Part shown: one piece after another, positions 1-13,637 of the stretch
Numbering within the stretch: position 1 is the stretch's first letter
Layout: every line of letters starts with the position of its first letter
Assembly: GCA_963989245.1 (NCBI GenBank)
Contig: OZ022342.1
Span: forward strand, 19,199,868-19,263,867
DNA from: Nansenia antarctica
Lineage: Eukaryota > Chordata > Actinopteri > Argentiniformes > Microstomatidae
Reading direction: 5' to 3'
Length of the DNA stretch: 64,000 nt
Made by a program: the position numbers and the translations under genes
The notes under the pieces: generated by a model
What the model saw: only the letters and a program-made list of their open reading frames with translations
Told to the model about the DNA's origin: nothing
Databases searched by the model: none

Positions 1-1109
1 ACAGTCATCCCACCATTTCCAAGAAAACACACTAGATGTCAGTCTTGCCCCACTAATCCTCAATCATGTCAGGGAAAGTGATGCCATAATGATAGTTCCA
101 TATCAGTGTGAAAATGAATCACACCACCCTTGTATGAGATCATATAAAGGTGCTTCACTATAAACATACAGTATTACACAGAGCCCTTTTAAATCAAACA
201 ATTACTATTAGGTTAAAGTAGAGATTCTCCGCTTTTATTTAAGGATATTTGTGTACATGTTGGTTTCATCATTCAGATATTACAACACTTGCATAGTCCC
301 TCCTATTTCAGGGTACCCAAAAGTAATGGGACAATTAGCTTGCCAGGTGTTTCTGATGTTTGCCAGATGGTTTCCTTCACATCATGTGTGCACGGATAAG
401 AGAGCCCTCATTGATGGCTTGACAACGCACCACTAGATCAATTTCACTTGCACTTATCCCAGTTCCATCTTACAAAAACAACTATGGTCAGAGATAATTT
501 TTTCACACATATACTAAAATCTGGATGGAGATCCCATACATTACAGCAACAACCTCCATCTCATATTTCAAACAGGCATATAAACACCGTCTGAGGGAAG
601 GATACACCTGCAACCATTGATCCAACTCTCATATACCGTCTTACTCACTCCCTTAAGTCCAGTCCTTTCTAGTTCTGTGTAGCTGTTTATGTTTTCCAGT
701 TGTCTTCCTTCTGTGACAGTTCCCACTTTTACTTCTTGTATTGTTTATGTGATTCAGTCTGTTTGTGCTGCAGAACATTGCGCTGCAACACATGTTAACT
801 TCTGTAATGTTCCTTTTCATGTTTTCCTGTATAATAAGAAAGAAAGAAAGAAAGAATGAAAGAAAGTAAGAAGAGGAGACTTAAGGCAAAACGTCCTCAA
901 TACATCCGCTGAAGATGGCTGCAGTACCGGCCTAGCGGAGCAGCATCAGAGAAGATACCCAGTGTCTGGTAGGGTCACAGACTTCAGGCAGTTATTGCAT
1001 GCGTGTTGTAGCATTACATATAAGTTCACATGTTTCAGAACTCATATGCATTGTAACGTGATGTCTTTGTCCAGTTTGAGGGAAAGTATATACATTGGGA
1101 TAGTGACTG

Positions 1110-1160
<51 letters not shown>

Positions 1161-1669
1161 GGCTCACAATATCTGGATGGAGGCATCTTTGTTGATTTTT
1201 TGTTAACTAAATTATAATGTAACAAAAAAGTAAACAGATTTACATTTTCATTGTTTTTGGTTCAATTACATCACTTTATCTATAGATATTGTTTGAAAGA
1301 AGATCATAATATATGTTCAAATCTCAAAAAAAAATAACAAAAAAATTCACGGGGGTCCTAATTATACATGCATGTATTATATACCCATATACAGTATATA
1401 TATATATATATCAGCTGGTTGTCCCCTGCATATGCTTGAATACAGCTTGTTGTCACTACAGGCTGAACTCCCTTTAAGTGGTAATTCATCCATGACAACT
1501 GAACATTAGTGCTTCATTTGGACATTTGAAAATGTCAAAAATCTTTTGTTGAAACCAATATGTACACAATTACCATCAAATAAAAGCTGGGACATCTCTA
1601 CTTTAATCTTACAGTAATTGTTTGAATATCAATTATTATTATTGAATTCATTTCAAATCCAAACTCTTG

Positions 1670-1718
<49 letters not shown>

Positions 1719-2580
1719 TGTGCACGCCTGGCGCACATGCATGTGTGTGTACCTGTGATTGTGTCTAATTGCCATCGTCTACCCATGGTAGGCCATGTGG
1801 ATGCTAATTAATTTAAGTGAATTGTTCTGTTGACCTCCAGCACTGAAGTACTTTTCTGTGTTTGCTGCATTTTTATTGCCCCCCCATTTCCTGAACATTC
1901 TGTGACTTACAACAGCTAATTTGAATAAAACCAATTAGCGAGTGGAACTGTAGGGAGAGACATCTCACAGAACATGGTTTTCACATTTCTGTAGATGGCT
2001 GGTTTCAGCCAGACAGGGGTTGAGTGAGAGGTCATGAATAAAACATTAACCCCTTGGGGTCCAGATGACTTCTGCTTGACTTCTTCCACTCTCTTCTTAT
2101 TGAAGTTCTGTTTAGAAAATCTCTCCCCAGAAACCCAATTCTGAATCCAATTCAGAATATCCCTCTGTATGTCAATGTCATTGTTGTAAAGGAGAAGTCA
2201 TAATTCCATGATAACATAATAAGGAAAGCATCTATTGTAATGTCCATATATGACAACTGTAATGCTGCTGTAGAAGTAACCACAACATAACACTGTGTGA
2301 AAGACGACAAACAAACACTATCTTATCTATCTCTGAGACACCTATCTGTCTCTGTGGCATAAGGGTGTGTTTGTATTCCTATTAATGATTCTGTTTAATG
2401 TAAACACCACCGCGTCACTCTGTGCTTGGGCATGTGCGCAACGTTTTTACTGGTAGAAACATTGCCGTGACAGTCAGTCAAGTGCCTCAGCCTGTTGGAT
2501 TATTTTCAATGATGTCATCAACTGGCTTCCCGTAAGGTCCACAGAACATGGCAGGAAACTCTGGTGGTTCTCATTGCTCA
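1..2580. other. Intergenic stretch, no gene seen
   Basis: No reading frame here looks like a protein. It is AT-rich, with simple repeats: (GAAA)n near 837-868, (CT)n at about 1111-1157 and (TG)n at about 1671-1715. I see no other structure I can support. Confidence 0.6.
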
Positions 2581-2582
2581 GG

Positions 2583-2790
2583 GGTAGTGGTGGTCTAGTG
2601 GATAGTGAGTTGGACTTGTGATCGGAAGGTTGTGAGTTCAAATCCCGCCTGAAACCACACCACTACTAGTGTGCCCTTGAGTAAGGCACTTAGCCCTCAG
2701 TTACTCCTGGGGGAATGTCCCTGTAATTCGTAATTGTAAGTCGCTTTGGATAAAGGCGTCTGCTAAATGGCAAAATTATTATAATTAAAA
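2583..2790 (+). repeat. tRNA-headed SINE with L2-type tail
   Basis: The left part reads like a tRNA gene: an A-box-like stretch around 2593-2612 and a B-box-like GTTGTGAGTTCAAATCCC around 2627-2644. The right part ends in the widespread fish tail 'GTAAGTCGCTTTGGATAAAG' followed by GCGTCTGCTAAATG and an A/T-rich end. That combination is known from fish SINEs mobilised by L2-clade LINEs. It is a SINE, not a functional tRNA, because there is no paired acceptor stem and the body continues into the SINE tail. Confidence 0.8.
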
Positions 2791-3293
2791 ATTATTATTA
2801 TGATGCAAGTGATGTTCTACACAGGTTAGAAACTAGAGTGATTGCACCAGTCAATGTTTCAAAGCATAATTGAAGAGTTGAGGTCAAATCTAATGCCGCA
2901 TTCAAGTGTTCATCATCAATAGGAACTTGGACAGACTCTGCAACCCCGATCTTGGAATTAGCCAAAAGGGAGTTCAATTTTGTGGGAGGTTTCAAGCTTC
3001 CAAGAAGCACTTGAATACAACATAAGCTCATGTTGAGAGTGTTGCTCAGTGATTGTGACATACTGCTACGTTTAACAAGTAAAGGCAACAGCAAAAAGTG
3101 TCTATTTGTCAGTTAAACCCAGTTCAAACCAAAGATCCGCAACGAGACGAGACCGTTTTAGAACGTCCAGCTTCTAGTTGCAGCGGTCTGAATTATCTTT
3201 AATTTGTAATCTTTGGTCTGAACTTGCCTTTATTTGCACACAAGTAAGGTGTCGCATCTTCAACGAGACTTCAACGAGATCATGATGACCACA

Positions 3294-3296
<3 letters not shown>

Positions 3297-3389
<93 letters not shown>

Positions 3390-3400
3390 ATGTGAGTGAG
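3297..3400. repeat. (TG)n microsatellite
   Basis: Nearly pure TG dinucleotide array with single-base interruptions. A second array, (CA)n at about 3707-3750, lies just upstream of the C1q-like gene. Confidence 0.9.
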
Positions 3401-3702
3401 GGTATGTTTGTATGGATGTTGGCTTGTGATGCCCATCATGCATTCTTTAGGAACCTGAAGAAAGTGTTCGCTGTGAGGGAAAGGTCTTTTGTGGGTAGTG
3501 GTGGCGTTGGGAATGGTGGGGAGTAGATTAGTGTTTTACTGGAGGCCCTGCTGCAATTTTAATTCACAGTCAATTAAATATTCAGAACTGAGTGGCTGGA
3601 GGGTCCAAGAAACATATGCACCTGTGAAAAGGGTGGGGGGGGGGCAAACCCATAGAGATTCATAATAAAGTCATCCACAGGAAAACTATGTGAGGGTTAG
3701 TG

Positions 3703-3753
<51 letters not shown>

Positions 3754-3818
3754 ATTGACATTTCAAGGAGATAAACCCTAACCCTGACCATAAATTAATG
3801 GTTAACCAAGATATTGGC

Positions 3819-3826
3819 ATTTAAAG
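3819..3826 (+). promoter_or_regulatory. Possible TATA-like box of the C1q-like gene
   Basis: ATTTAAAG lies about 45-50 bp before the favoured start codon, a reasonable TATA distance if the 5' UTR is very short. The call rests on position and base composition only. Confidence 0.3.
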
Positions 3827-3870
3827 GAGGTGAGTGGTATTCGGGACGCAGTCAGAACAAACATTCTGCC

Positions 3871-6704
3871 ATGATGAGAGTTATTCTGGTTCCACTGTTG
3901 TTGCTGTTTGTCTGCCTGTTTGGGCCATACGTCCGAGCTGAAACAGAGCTAGACAACCAACCTGACATCTGGACTCAGCTGAGAGAGTTGAAAGACATGG
4001 TGGTGCAACAGAGAGTGGAGCTGGCTGTCACCAAGACTGAACTAGAACACACCAAGAACCAGGTGGAGGAGCTGAGAAGACAGGTCTCGGAGACAGGTGA
4101 TGACAGAATAATATACTGTGAACTGTAGTTAATGTCTGCAATATGAACGGGCAGAGAATATAAGATTGAATGTCTGCACGACAGTATCAATGGCCAGAGA
4201 ATTTCATGTCTGCACTTTCAGTGGACTGAGAATGTAATATTTCATGTATTATCATGACTGAGAATGTAATATTTAATGTATTTAATATTTAACTACAGAC
4301 CGGTATCCCTGCTCTCCCTCTTATCTAAAACCATTGAATCCTGGTATCTAACCAATTATCTCACTATCTCCTTCAGAATAACCTCCTTGACCCCCACCAA
4401 TACGGCTTTAAGGCCGGGCACTCTACTGAGACAGGGGCGATCCACTCTGCTTAAGCTTCCTCCCTCTCCTCTGTTGTCATTCTCCTGAACCTGTCTGCTG
4501 CCTTCAACACAGTAAACCACCCGATCCTTCTCTCCGCCCTCTCAGAACCGGGCATCTCTGGCACTCTCCTGGTTTGCTTCCTACCTGGCTGATTGCTCTT
4601 ACCAGGTGACGTGGAGAGGATCGCTGTCCTTTCCATCAGCCCTCACCACTGGGTGGCTTTGTCCTAGGGCCCTTACTGTTCTCCTTCTATACCAAGTCTC
4701 TCGGTTTGGTAATTTCCTCACATGGGTTCTCCTATCACAGCTACGCAGACAACACTCAACTCTTCTCCCCCCCCCCTCTGACTCACATGCGGCAACACGT
4801 GTCTCTGCAAGCTTAACCTTAACAAGACTTAGCTACTCTTCCTCCCCAGGAAAGCCTGGCTCCCGATAGCAGCTTGCATCAGATTCAAGACCCAGGTGCT
4901 TGCCTACCGGGTGGCAAAGGGAACAGCCCCTGCCTACCTGCAAGCAATGGTCACTCCCAAACACCAGCCCATTCACTCCGCTCTTCCACTTCTGCTAACC
5001 GATTCGCTCCACCGCCTCTACGCGGATGTGGCAGTCGCGCTACCAGGTCACGTCTCTTTACTATACTGGCTCCCCGCTGGTGGAACGAGCTTCCCATTGC
5101 TGTCAGAACTGCAGAATCATTCCCCATCTTCCGCCATAGACTGAAGACCCATCTCTTCTTCAGGCTACACCTTAACTGTCCCTCCTGAGACATCTATTTA
5201 CCCTCTACCCCCTGTACTGTTTCCCCAGTGTCATAATAATACATTTTAAAAATCTTCCTTCTTCTAGTGCGACGACTGCCAATGGCCCCAGACCTGAGCA
5301 TAGATTACTTTTTCCTGCTATTATTGGTGGATAGATGATTCACTTACTTAGTCAAAATGTATTTGTTGTAAGTTGCTTTGGATAAAGGCATCTGCTAAAT
5401 GCACCCCCCACCCACCCAAAAAAGGCCTCTACCAGGACTGAGCATGTAATATGCAACGTCTATCAGGACTGAGCATAGAATATTTTCTCTTGTTTCAGTC
5501 ATGGAAGTCAAGGTAATGATTGCAGAGAGACAGCTAGAGATGTTGAATTATATTTTGTTCTTCTTCAGGAACATAGTAATGTTTATTTGTTGCTGTTGCA
5601 TTGATGAATTGTTGTTGGATTGATGAATTGGCAATTTATATTGAAATGTTATTCTTGTGGTAATGTGAAAACCTTATTACCCTGCTTGTAACAGACCGGC
5701 CCAAGGTAGCATTTTCCGTGTCGTTAGGAAGCACTGGACACCATGGGCCTTTCAACGTTCAAACCACCGTCATCTACAAACACATCTTCTCAAACGTCGG
5801 TCAGCACTATAACCAAGCCATAGGTATGTTCTTCATCAGTCAACCATTTGGTGTGACTAAATCTGCATAAACACTCTCTGAAGCTCACAGCGAGTAAACT
5901 GATGTTTACAATACTACCGTCTCTTTGGTATAGCTTCTTTTTATACATCTGCATATTACATACTGTACATAAACTACCACACTATATAAGCTACCTTAAC
6001 TGTACATAGCTCATAACTGTATATACCTCTAAACTACTAGTACCTATCACTATCATTGTCATGTTTTTTATATCATGTTCTTATATCACTATTTGCACTT
6101 CTGGTTAGATGCTAAACTGCATTTACTTGTACTCTGCAATGACAATAATGTTGAATCTAATCTAATCTAATCTAATATAATCTAGTACTCTCTACTGCAA
6201 AGCTTGTATACTCTAACTCTACAATAGTTGGTCCGATGTTGACAATTGTACCAATGATGGAAAAAATGGTGTCATAGATAAGATAATAATAATAATAGAA
6301 TAATGCATGTACAAATTGTGTAAAATGTAAAATGAATGGTTCAATATTGTAATGTAAGGGGATGGACCTAATGTAAAGGGCTGGACCTGTACTGATATGT
6401 CTATGGTCTTCCTTTGACAGGCATTTTCACAGCACCAGTGAAAGGCGTCTATTACTTCAGCTTCACTCTTGGTGACTTCCTCAGGTCAACAGTCATGGGC
6501 CTAACATTGATAAAGAACACACAGAGTATAATGCATGTGGGGGAGTGGGGTGATCATCAACAATATAGGTATGCATCTACTGCAGTCATACTAGAGCTTG
6601 AGGTGGGAGATGTAGTTTGTATGCAACTCCCACCCAACTACCGTCTTTATGATGATTATAATAATCGTAACACTTTCAGTGGAGCTCTACTCTTCTCTAT
6701 GTAG
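3871..6704 (+). CDS. Secreted C1q-domain protein (C1q-like), three coding exons
   Basis: Coding exons are 3871-4096, 5695-5823 and 6421-6704, joined by GT/AG introns in phase 1, giving 212 residues. Residues 1-23 are a signal peptide (MMRVILVPLLLLFVCLFGP then YVRA). Residues about 33-75 are a heptad-like coiled coil rich in E, L, K and V. Residues about 77-212 are one C1q domain, starting RPKVAFSVSLG and including TVIYKHIFSNVGQHYN, GIFTAPVKGVYYFSF and a terminal FSGALLFSM. This is the usual size and order of the short, collagen-free C1q-like proteins abundant in teleosts, which form secreted trimers. Ligand and role cannot be read from sequence. An in-frame ATG at 3814 exists, but 3871 opens directly on the signal peptide. 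Intron 1 holds an L2-like LINE; intron 2 holds another LINE tail. AATAAA at 7087 could end the mRNA. Confidence 0.9.
4276..5402 (+). mobile_element. L2-clade LINE fragment, degenerate, in C1q-like intron 1
   Basis: Broken reverse-transcriptase frames are readable: NYRPVSLLSLLSKTIES near 4285, then a block resembling 'LS-AAFNTVNHPILLSAL', GPLLFS and YADNTQLFS, with frameshifts and stops. A second part at about 4868-5188 matches the usual LINE C-terminal segment (LAYRVAKGTAPAYLQAMV, then WWNELPIAVRTAESF and RLKTHLFF). The end (about 5380-5400) is the shared tail GCTTTGGATAAAGGCATCTG. Same strand as the host gene. Dead copy. Confidence 0.85.
6035..6184 (+). mobile_element. LINE 3' end with (TCTAA)n tail
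   Basis: A 3' terminal fragment ending CTGCAATGACAATAATG then repeated TCTAA units. A second copy of the same tail is at about 21928-22076. It lies in intron 2 of the C1q-like gene. Confidence 0.65.
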
Positions 6705-7086
6705 GTGGAGCACAGTCGTTTCCTCTCACTTAAGTGTCTTTATATGAGCAGATCATAGCAGATGAGCAGATCGTACTGTTATAGCACAAACACCTACAAT
6801 TGATACCTAGACCACTAGGAGGCGCTATTGGCTCACAATTAGTTGTGTGTTCTTTGAGGAAGGACAGCAGGGTATTTGTTGTCACCTTAGCCACAACTGA
6901 GACTAACAATCTCTCTGTGACTATAAATAGTCTATATAAATGATTAGCCAATGGTTAACCAATGTTAAACACATTAGTTTCCTTTTTCGTCATTATTTCC
7001 ATGATGCCTTATGTAGTGATGATATTTGCTCAGTTAGACAGTACTATATACTGTATGTGTTATGGTTATTACTGAATATAAAGGCA

Positions 7087-7092
7087 AATAAA
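7087..7092 (+). terminator. Candidate polyadenylation signal of the C1q-like gene
   Basis: AATAAA, about 380 bases after the stop codon. It is the first canonical hexamer I noticed in the 3' flank, on the correct strand. The 6,705-7,086 stretch before it would be the 3' UTR. Confidence 0.4.
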
Positions 7093-7182
7093 TATATACA
7101 ACAGTGAATAACATTGTCATGCACTGTTTGGGTGAATGCATGTCCCATCAATGTAAGAAGTGAAACATACTGAACAACATGG

Positions 7183-8457
7183 GTTTGCTGCACTCCAGGG
7201 ACCCATCCCACCCTGGGAACGAACACTTTGTTCGGCTGCGCTCAGGCTGGCGGTTCAGGACCATGTTCGCACGGACAAACAGACTGAAGCTCAGCTTCTA
7301 CCCTAGGGCCATTCAGGCCCTGAACACAGCCAAGACCTAGGTTCTAGGCTCTGGACAATCTAGACAATTTGATGGCAGCTACTAGACTGTAAACATAAGT
7401 GCAATTGAAATACAACTGTGAACATTCTAAATCTGCTACTGCGACACTTTAAATGAATGAACAAATATTATGTGCAATATGACAACCCATGTTTACATAA
7501 GGTTCAGATATAGGAAAAAGTTAGGATATTTATAGCATAGCATAGTATACAGCACAGTGTTTATTGTATAGTAGATAGTGTACATAATGTTAATGTTAAT
7601 GTTAATTTTATTTATAATGCGCCCCCCATCCAACTTTTACATCGGCCCGGGGCGCAGCCCGGGTAAAGGAACAGATAAAGACAAAGACAAGGAACACAAA
7701 AAGCAATCAGACACAGACGACTTAAACGTAAATCTCAGGCAATACAATTCACAACAAATAGGGAGTAGACTTAGGGAATATCATTTAGGAAGAGGTGGGT
7801 TTTTAACTTGGCTCTAAAGGAGTCCAGAGTGGGGGCAAACTTGATGGCAGAAGGGAACGCGTTCCACAGGGTCGGTGCTATCACCGCAAAGGCACGGTCA
7901 CCCATCCTCTTGAGGTTGGTACGTGGGACCCTCAGGCTGAGTTGGGCGTCGGACCTGAGCCTGGGTCTGGGCCTTGAGGAGGTAGACTGGTCCAGGAGGT
8001 CCTTGATGTAGGGTGGGGCGAGACTGTTGAGAGCTTTAAAAACAAAGGTGCAGATTTTGAACTTCACTCTCTTCTTCACTGGGAGCCAGTGAAGGGAGAT
8101 GAGGACAGGGGAGATGTGGTCCCTCATTTTGGTGCCTGACACCAGCCTGGCAGCAGCATTTTGGACTAGCTGCAGGCGGTAGATGGTCTTATCAGGAAGT
8201 CCAGCATAGAGTGAGTTGCAGTAGTCAAGCCTAGATGAGATTAGCATGAGGACGACCCTCCTCAGGTCGCTGGGGGTGAGGAAGGACTTGATCTTGGCTA
8301 TATACATAGGTAGCCTTTATTTATTTATGTCAACTTGGCTCTCTTGTTTTTAGTCTTTTTTCCAAGCACCAGGGGAGCCCCCCCTCCTAAATTTCGTTGT
8401 ACGGTACCTGTACTGTATACATGACAATAAAGACCATTCATTCATTCATTCATTCAC
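7183..8457 (+). mobile_element. Rex/CR1-type LINE 3' end, split by another LINE
   Basis: 7190-7340 still encodes the LINE C-terminal block (DPSHPGNEHF, then RTNRLKLSFYPRAIQALNTAKT with changes). The 3' UTR follows to about 7580 and resumes at about 8305 through 8457, ending in a (CATT)n tail after GACAATAAAGACC. The same 3' UTR occurs reversed at 9343-9690 and 39545-39800, which is how I recognise the two halves as one element. The gap between them is an inserted minus-strand LINE. Confidence 0.75.
7583..8305 (-). mobile_element. L2-like LINE C-terminal fragment, nested insertion
   Basis: An open frame of about 178 codons encodes the reverse-transcriptase C-terminal region: SSRLDYCNSLYAGLPDKT, RLQLVQNAAARLVSGTK, SLHWLPVKKRVKFKI and LWNAFPSAIKFAPTLDSFR. 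These are standard motifs of fish LINEs. The 3' end lies at the left, with a short ATTAAC-repeat tail at about 7585-7605. It is 5' truncated, as LINE insertions usually are. It is a transposon fragment, not a host gene. Confidence 0.85.
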
Positions 8458-8833
8458 ACAGGGGTCAGTATGTATTTAGTTTTTCCTCCGAAACGTCTTG
8501 TGACAAGCCCTAGTATGACAGGGTGTATAAGAGGTGATTACAACCACTTGTAACACATCTTTGTTGACCACTTCATCATATCAAACCACAGAGCATTAAA
8601 AACAATGTATGCAACTTTATTACTTTATTTATTGTTTTCATCTGTGTCCCAAACTATGCAAAAGTGAATTCCCATTTGCACACATACAGCCTAGACCTAT
8701 TTTTTGGAGAAGAAATAAAAACATGTGTGTACATTGTAACCTGAATATATCAATAATAAAGTTTAAAATGTTAATGTTGAAGGATCCAACCTGCAGTTAC
8801 ATCAAACAGACAGCAGATGTGCGCAAGTGAGCA

Positions 8834-9000
8834 GCTCTCAAACCCCTCCCCCTTGGCCCGCCCCTCATGCTTGACCCTCCCATTTCCTGTCCGGACCCCG
8901 CCCTCGCTGTAGGCCCCCCTCCCCTGGCCCCCCTGGCCCCACCCTGGGCCATCTGCCAGTGAGGCAGACATTTCCTGCTTCCCAGCTGCCGCCTCCATTT
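8834..9000. other. C-rich, strand-asymmetric block
   Basis: About 170 bases of CCCTCCCC/GGCCCC composition, sharply unlike the AT-rich flanks. No gene or repeat unit was identified. It could be a regulatory GC-rich patch or a degenerate low-complexity tract. Confidence 0.4.
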
Positions 9001-9342
9001 TCTTCCTGCCTTTCTGTAGCAAACAGGATGAATAGAGCCCTTTCAGTGAGTCAGCCCCCCCTCCCCCTTTCCTTTGTGCCGTCGTCACAGGCAACCAGCA
9101 CCATAGCGCCCCGTAAACAAGGAACCCTCGGCCAAGAGCCCTCATGCACTTTGTTATTGTGTGGGGTTTTAAAGTTTAAAGGGACTAGACTGCATATACT
9201 TTTGAACAGAACTTTAGATTGTGAAGAGTGGAGGTATAAGCATTCCAAGATGCAAAGTCATGCACTTAGAAAGGATCAGAATAACAGTTAGGCCTACATA
9301 TTAGACACACATTCAACATAGACTATAGAATCAAATCATTTG

Positions 9343-9690
9343 AATGAATGAATGGTCTTTATTTATTGTCATTGCTATAGTACAGGTACCAAACAACGAC
9401 ATTTGGGAGGGGAGGCTCCCTGGTGCTAGGAAAGAAGAAAAAAAACTGAAAAAAACAAGAAGGGAAAGGAGCTGGTTTACATAAATAAAGGCTATGTACA
9501 CTATTCACTATACTATAATGTACAAATAAAACACTGTGCTGTACTCTATGCTATGCTATACCTATTCTAACATTTCCTATTCTCTGCAACCTTATGTACC
9601 CTAGGGTTGTCATATTGCACATAGTGTTATTGCACATTCATTTAAAGTGTCGCATTTGATTCTATAGTCTATGTTGTGTTGATTTTTTAA
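9343..9690 (-). mobile_element. Rex/CR1-type LINE 3' UTR fragment
   Basis: Starts with the (AATG)n tail and the reverse of the same 3' UTR found at 7380-8457, including the reversed polyadenylation region and a CATTTGGGAGGGG-like stretch. No protein-coding part remains. Confidence 0.7.
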
Positions 9691-10243
9691 CAGCAAAGCA
9701 GGAGACATTTCATCTTCATTTGCAAATAGCAGACTTGTTTGTCTGTTGGAAACAGTACAGGGGGCAGTACTTGATATGGGAATGTCGTTCTTCATGGTGA
9801 TCAATAGAGGGCGCTCTAGAGTCATGTTTGTCTGGTCTGTGAACAATGGAGTGCAGCACATGTGGCGTCTCTTGTTTCAGGGAGTCCTCCTGACTACATG
9901 AGAGGAGATAGAAAGTGGCATGATTCAGAGATAAAGGAGTGTCCCATTTAAAGTCGTCTGTGTGTTTGTGTATGCAGAGAGCATGAGGAGCTGTATTTCA
10001 ACACATTTGATTTGGTAAGAAAATGCAAGTCAGTCCAAGACTTGGACTCCCCCTCCCCCCTTCCTCTTTTCCTCCCTTTTGCTTGCTGGCCTGGCTCACT
10101 GATTCAGGCCTTTTAAGGAAAGAGCCAAGGACACCGAGAAGAAAAGGGGAAAGAGGGAGGAGGGGTAACACTGTCCGAGCTATAAATGGAATGTGTAAGT
10201 GTAAGAGTTCTTTTGTGTCTGTTTTAACTCATAACACAGCTGT

Positions 10244-10295
<52 letters not shown>

Positions 10296-10914
10296 CGCGC
10301 GCGTGTGTGCGCGTGTATATGTGTGTATGCATGACAGTTTATATGTATATGTATACAACATTTCATTTTTAGTTCAGAGACAGTTGCCCACACTGTCCTA
10401 GTGAATCACACAAAGGAACTTTCACTTTCCGAATTGATTTGTTCCGTTATCACCACTGTTTTCCACGGACCTTGTGTCTGCCATTATGAGGTGGGCACAC
10501 AAAGAGCCCATTGAGAGTGTGTGATCTGAGTGGCCATCACGAGGACATGGGTCTGTCTGGAACCCTGGGTCTGTGATTTATCACAACCAATGCCTAATCA
10601 GCTCCTAGCAGAACGGAATAACCCTTCTCTCTCTCTTGCTATCTGTTTCTGTCCCTGGTCCCTGCTTTTCAGTTCCATATGCAGACAGTAGGGGGTGATG
10701 TTGAACCATGAATGAGAGAGCCCACTGCTAAGTGAAAACATTCCAGCCGTGTGACAACCCCCACACATGAGTAATCATTTACCTCAGTTTGTTAGGCTGT
10801 GTCTACACACATTCGTTTATCTACAGCCATAAAGACATTGATATAGCCATGTTGTTCATCAATTGCAATGGCCGGGGCTATTCCGCATGCACATATCCTT
10901 CTTTCCCTCTCTCA

Positions 10915-11400
<486 letters not shown>

Positions 11401-11515
11401 CAGTGAGCTCAAACACAGTGACACAGATTGAGGCGAGGAGTGGGGGTTGGGGGATTTAAAGGGCCCCGGTCTTTGACTCAGCGGAGCTGGATCAGTGAAA
11501 TCTGCCATCTGTCTC

Positions 11516-11592
11516 TCCTCTCCCTGTGTGCTCCACCACTCACTCCCTGTGTGCTCCACCACTCACGCCCTGTGTGCTCCACCACTCACTCC
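11516..11592 (+). repeat. Short minisatellite, about 23 bp x 3
   Basis: Three head-to-tail copies of CCCTGTGTGCTCCACCACTC plus ACT/ACG. Confidence 0.75.
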
Positions 11593-12146
11593 CATGGCAG
11601 GGTAAGAGGATAAGCACTACAGATATCCCTATACTATCATCTATCCAGACACTTATGATGCTGTTCGCTGTCTCTGGTCTAATCATGCTGTATCATTATT
11701 TAGTTTATAACACACACACACACACACACACGAACGCAGGCATGCACGCACACAAGCTCTCATCCAAGGTCGGGTCAGGGGGAGTTGCGTCAGTCACATG
11801 GCTGAATGAAAGAGTACAAGCCTTAGGGTTTGACCTGGATTCTGTTAATGGATGCTGTCTATAAGAAACATGTGATGCATATAAACACAGGACAAACAAA
11901 AACAAGACACACAGACTGTTCATTTTTTGTACTGTCCTCTTTATTAATTGTTGGCACATAATTGCAGAGCCTAGCTCTGGGTGAGTTCTCTAAGCAGCTG
12001 CCCTGTCGACAGAGGCATTCTGATGTTGTCAGAGTGTTGAAAGTCTTCTCCTTCTGCCATGGGGGACACAGAGGAGGCAGATGGGGGGGGGGTGTCTCCC
12101 TTAAAGGGTCCCAGCTGCTGGTGTGAACTCACTCACCAGCCAATTG

Positions 12147-12198
<52 letters not shown>

Positions 12199-12722
12199 TA
12201 TGCCCGCATATAGTGCTGCTTTGTGTAGAGGAGAGAGAGATAAAGTGAGAGAGAGAGAGCGAAAGATACTTTCAATATAAAAAATACCTCTTCATTTTAA
12301 CCACTCACATAGTCAAAACAAAGTAGAGAGAGAAAGGGAGAGAGAGAGTGAGGGAGAGAGGGAGAGAGAGAGAGAGCGTGTGTTTGTGTGTGTTATAATT
12401 ATGCTGTTGTGTTACAGTTTCCCTGTGCATTTAGCCACTCTGTGATGCTTTATTAACTGTTCATGATTTTTCTCTCTTTCTCTGTCACCACATGGCCAAA
12501 CAATAGAGCTTCCTCTCCTCTCTCTCTGTCTCTCTCCTCTCTTTCCTCTCTCTCTCACTTCCCAGAGCTCTCAGCCCTGTCCCTGCTTCCTTCCTCACAC
12601 TATACATGCAAACCAGTGTATGCACATAGTAAACAGTCTGTGAGCTAGCTTGTACTCACCAGACAGATGAGGCACTGTATATAGCAATGTCACTCAACTA
12701 CTGCATAGTTCATTCACTACAC

Positions 12723-12767
<45 letters not shown>

Positions 12768-13493
12768 CTCTCTATCCATCCCATTGTTCTCTGTTTGTGA
12801 CTCACACACACAGACACACACATCCACTGACTGTGGGGAACTCACAGCACAGTGGCAGCATCCGCCCTGTTGACTTCATAGCAGAACGTCAGGGACAAGT
12901 TCACACTTGTGTTCAGAGACGACAAAGACTCAATTGTTTGCCCTATTGTTTGAGTCTATTTTACTCGTCCTGTAGTCATATACCACTGTCTGACTAGTCA
13001 CCAAGTGCATCATTATCTACACACGCTTATACTGAACACCCACATGCTCTTTTTATATTTTTCGTCCATGACTTTGTATGTGGTAGGGCGTCATTTACAT
13101 GAAAGATGGTGCGTTGTTTCCATTTTGCAAATCAGGGGGAAGATTTGCTTATGCCTTCAAAAAGCCCTTTGTCTCTGTGTTTGTATGTGTGTGGATGTGT
13201 GTGTGGGTTTGTTATTCGTTGTAAGCCATACAGCAGTCTTCATTATTCAGAACATAGTTTTTACAGAGCCTTTCCTCAGGCCCAGTCTCGCTCTCTCTGT
13301 AAACCAGTTGGGGGAGCTCCAAGCCCACAGTACACTTCTACCCTAAATACAGTCTCAGTGTTGCAATGCAGCATGCTGGGAACGGCCTTGAAGTAAGCAG
13401 ATTTAGTATCAGCATTGATTCTCATTCCACACAGTTTAAGGTCACATACAAGCATGCTGGACATAATTCACATGATGATAAGAAACATCTTTA

Positions 13494-13577
13494 AACACAC
13501 ACACACACACACACACACTCACACACTCACACACTCACACACGCACACACGCACACACGCACACACGCACACACACA

Positions 13578-13637
<60 letters not shown>
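13494..13637. repeat. (CA)n array with CACACT and CACACG variants
   Basis: CA repeat with periodic T and G substitutions in its left half, giving 8-10 bp higher-order units. Confidence 0.9.

Noticed and set aside
3814..3870. Upstream in-frame ATG of the C1q-like gene
   Set aside because: It would add a non-hydrophobic 19-residue leader before a perfect signal peptide, and it overlaps the TATA-like box.
7771..8307. 178-codon minus-strand frame as a host gene
   Set aside because: Its motifs are those of a LINE reverse-transcriptase C-terminus; annotated as a mobile element.
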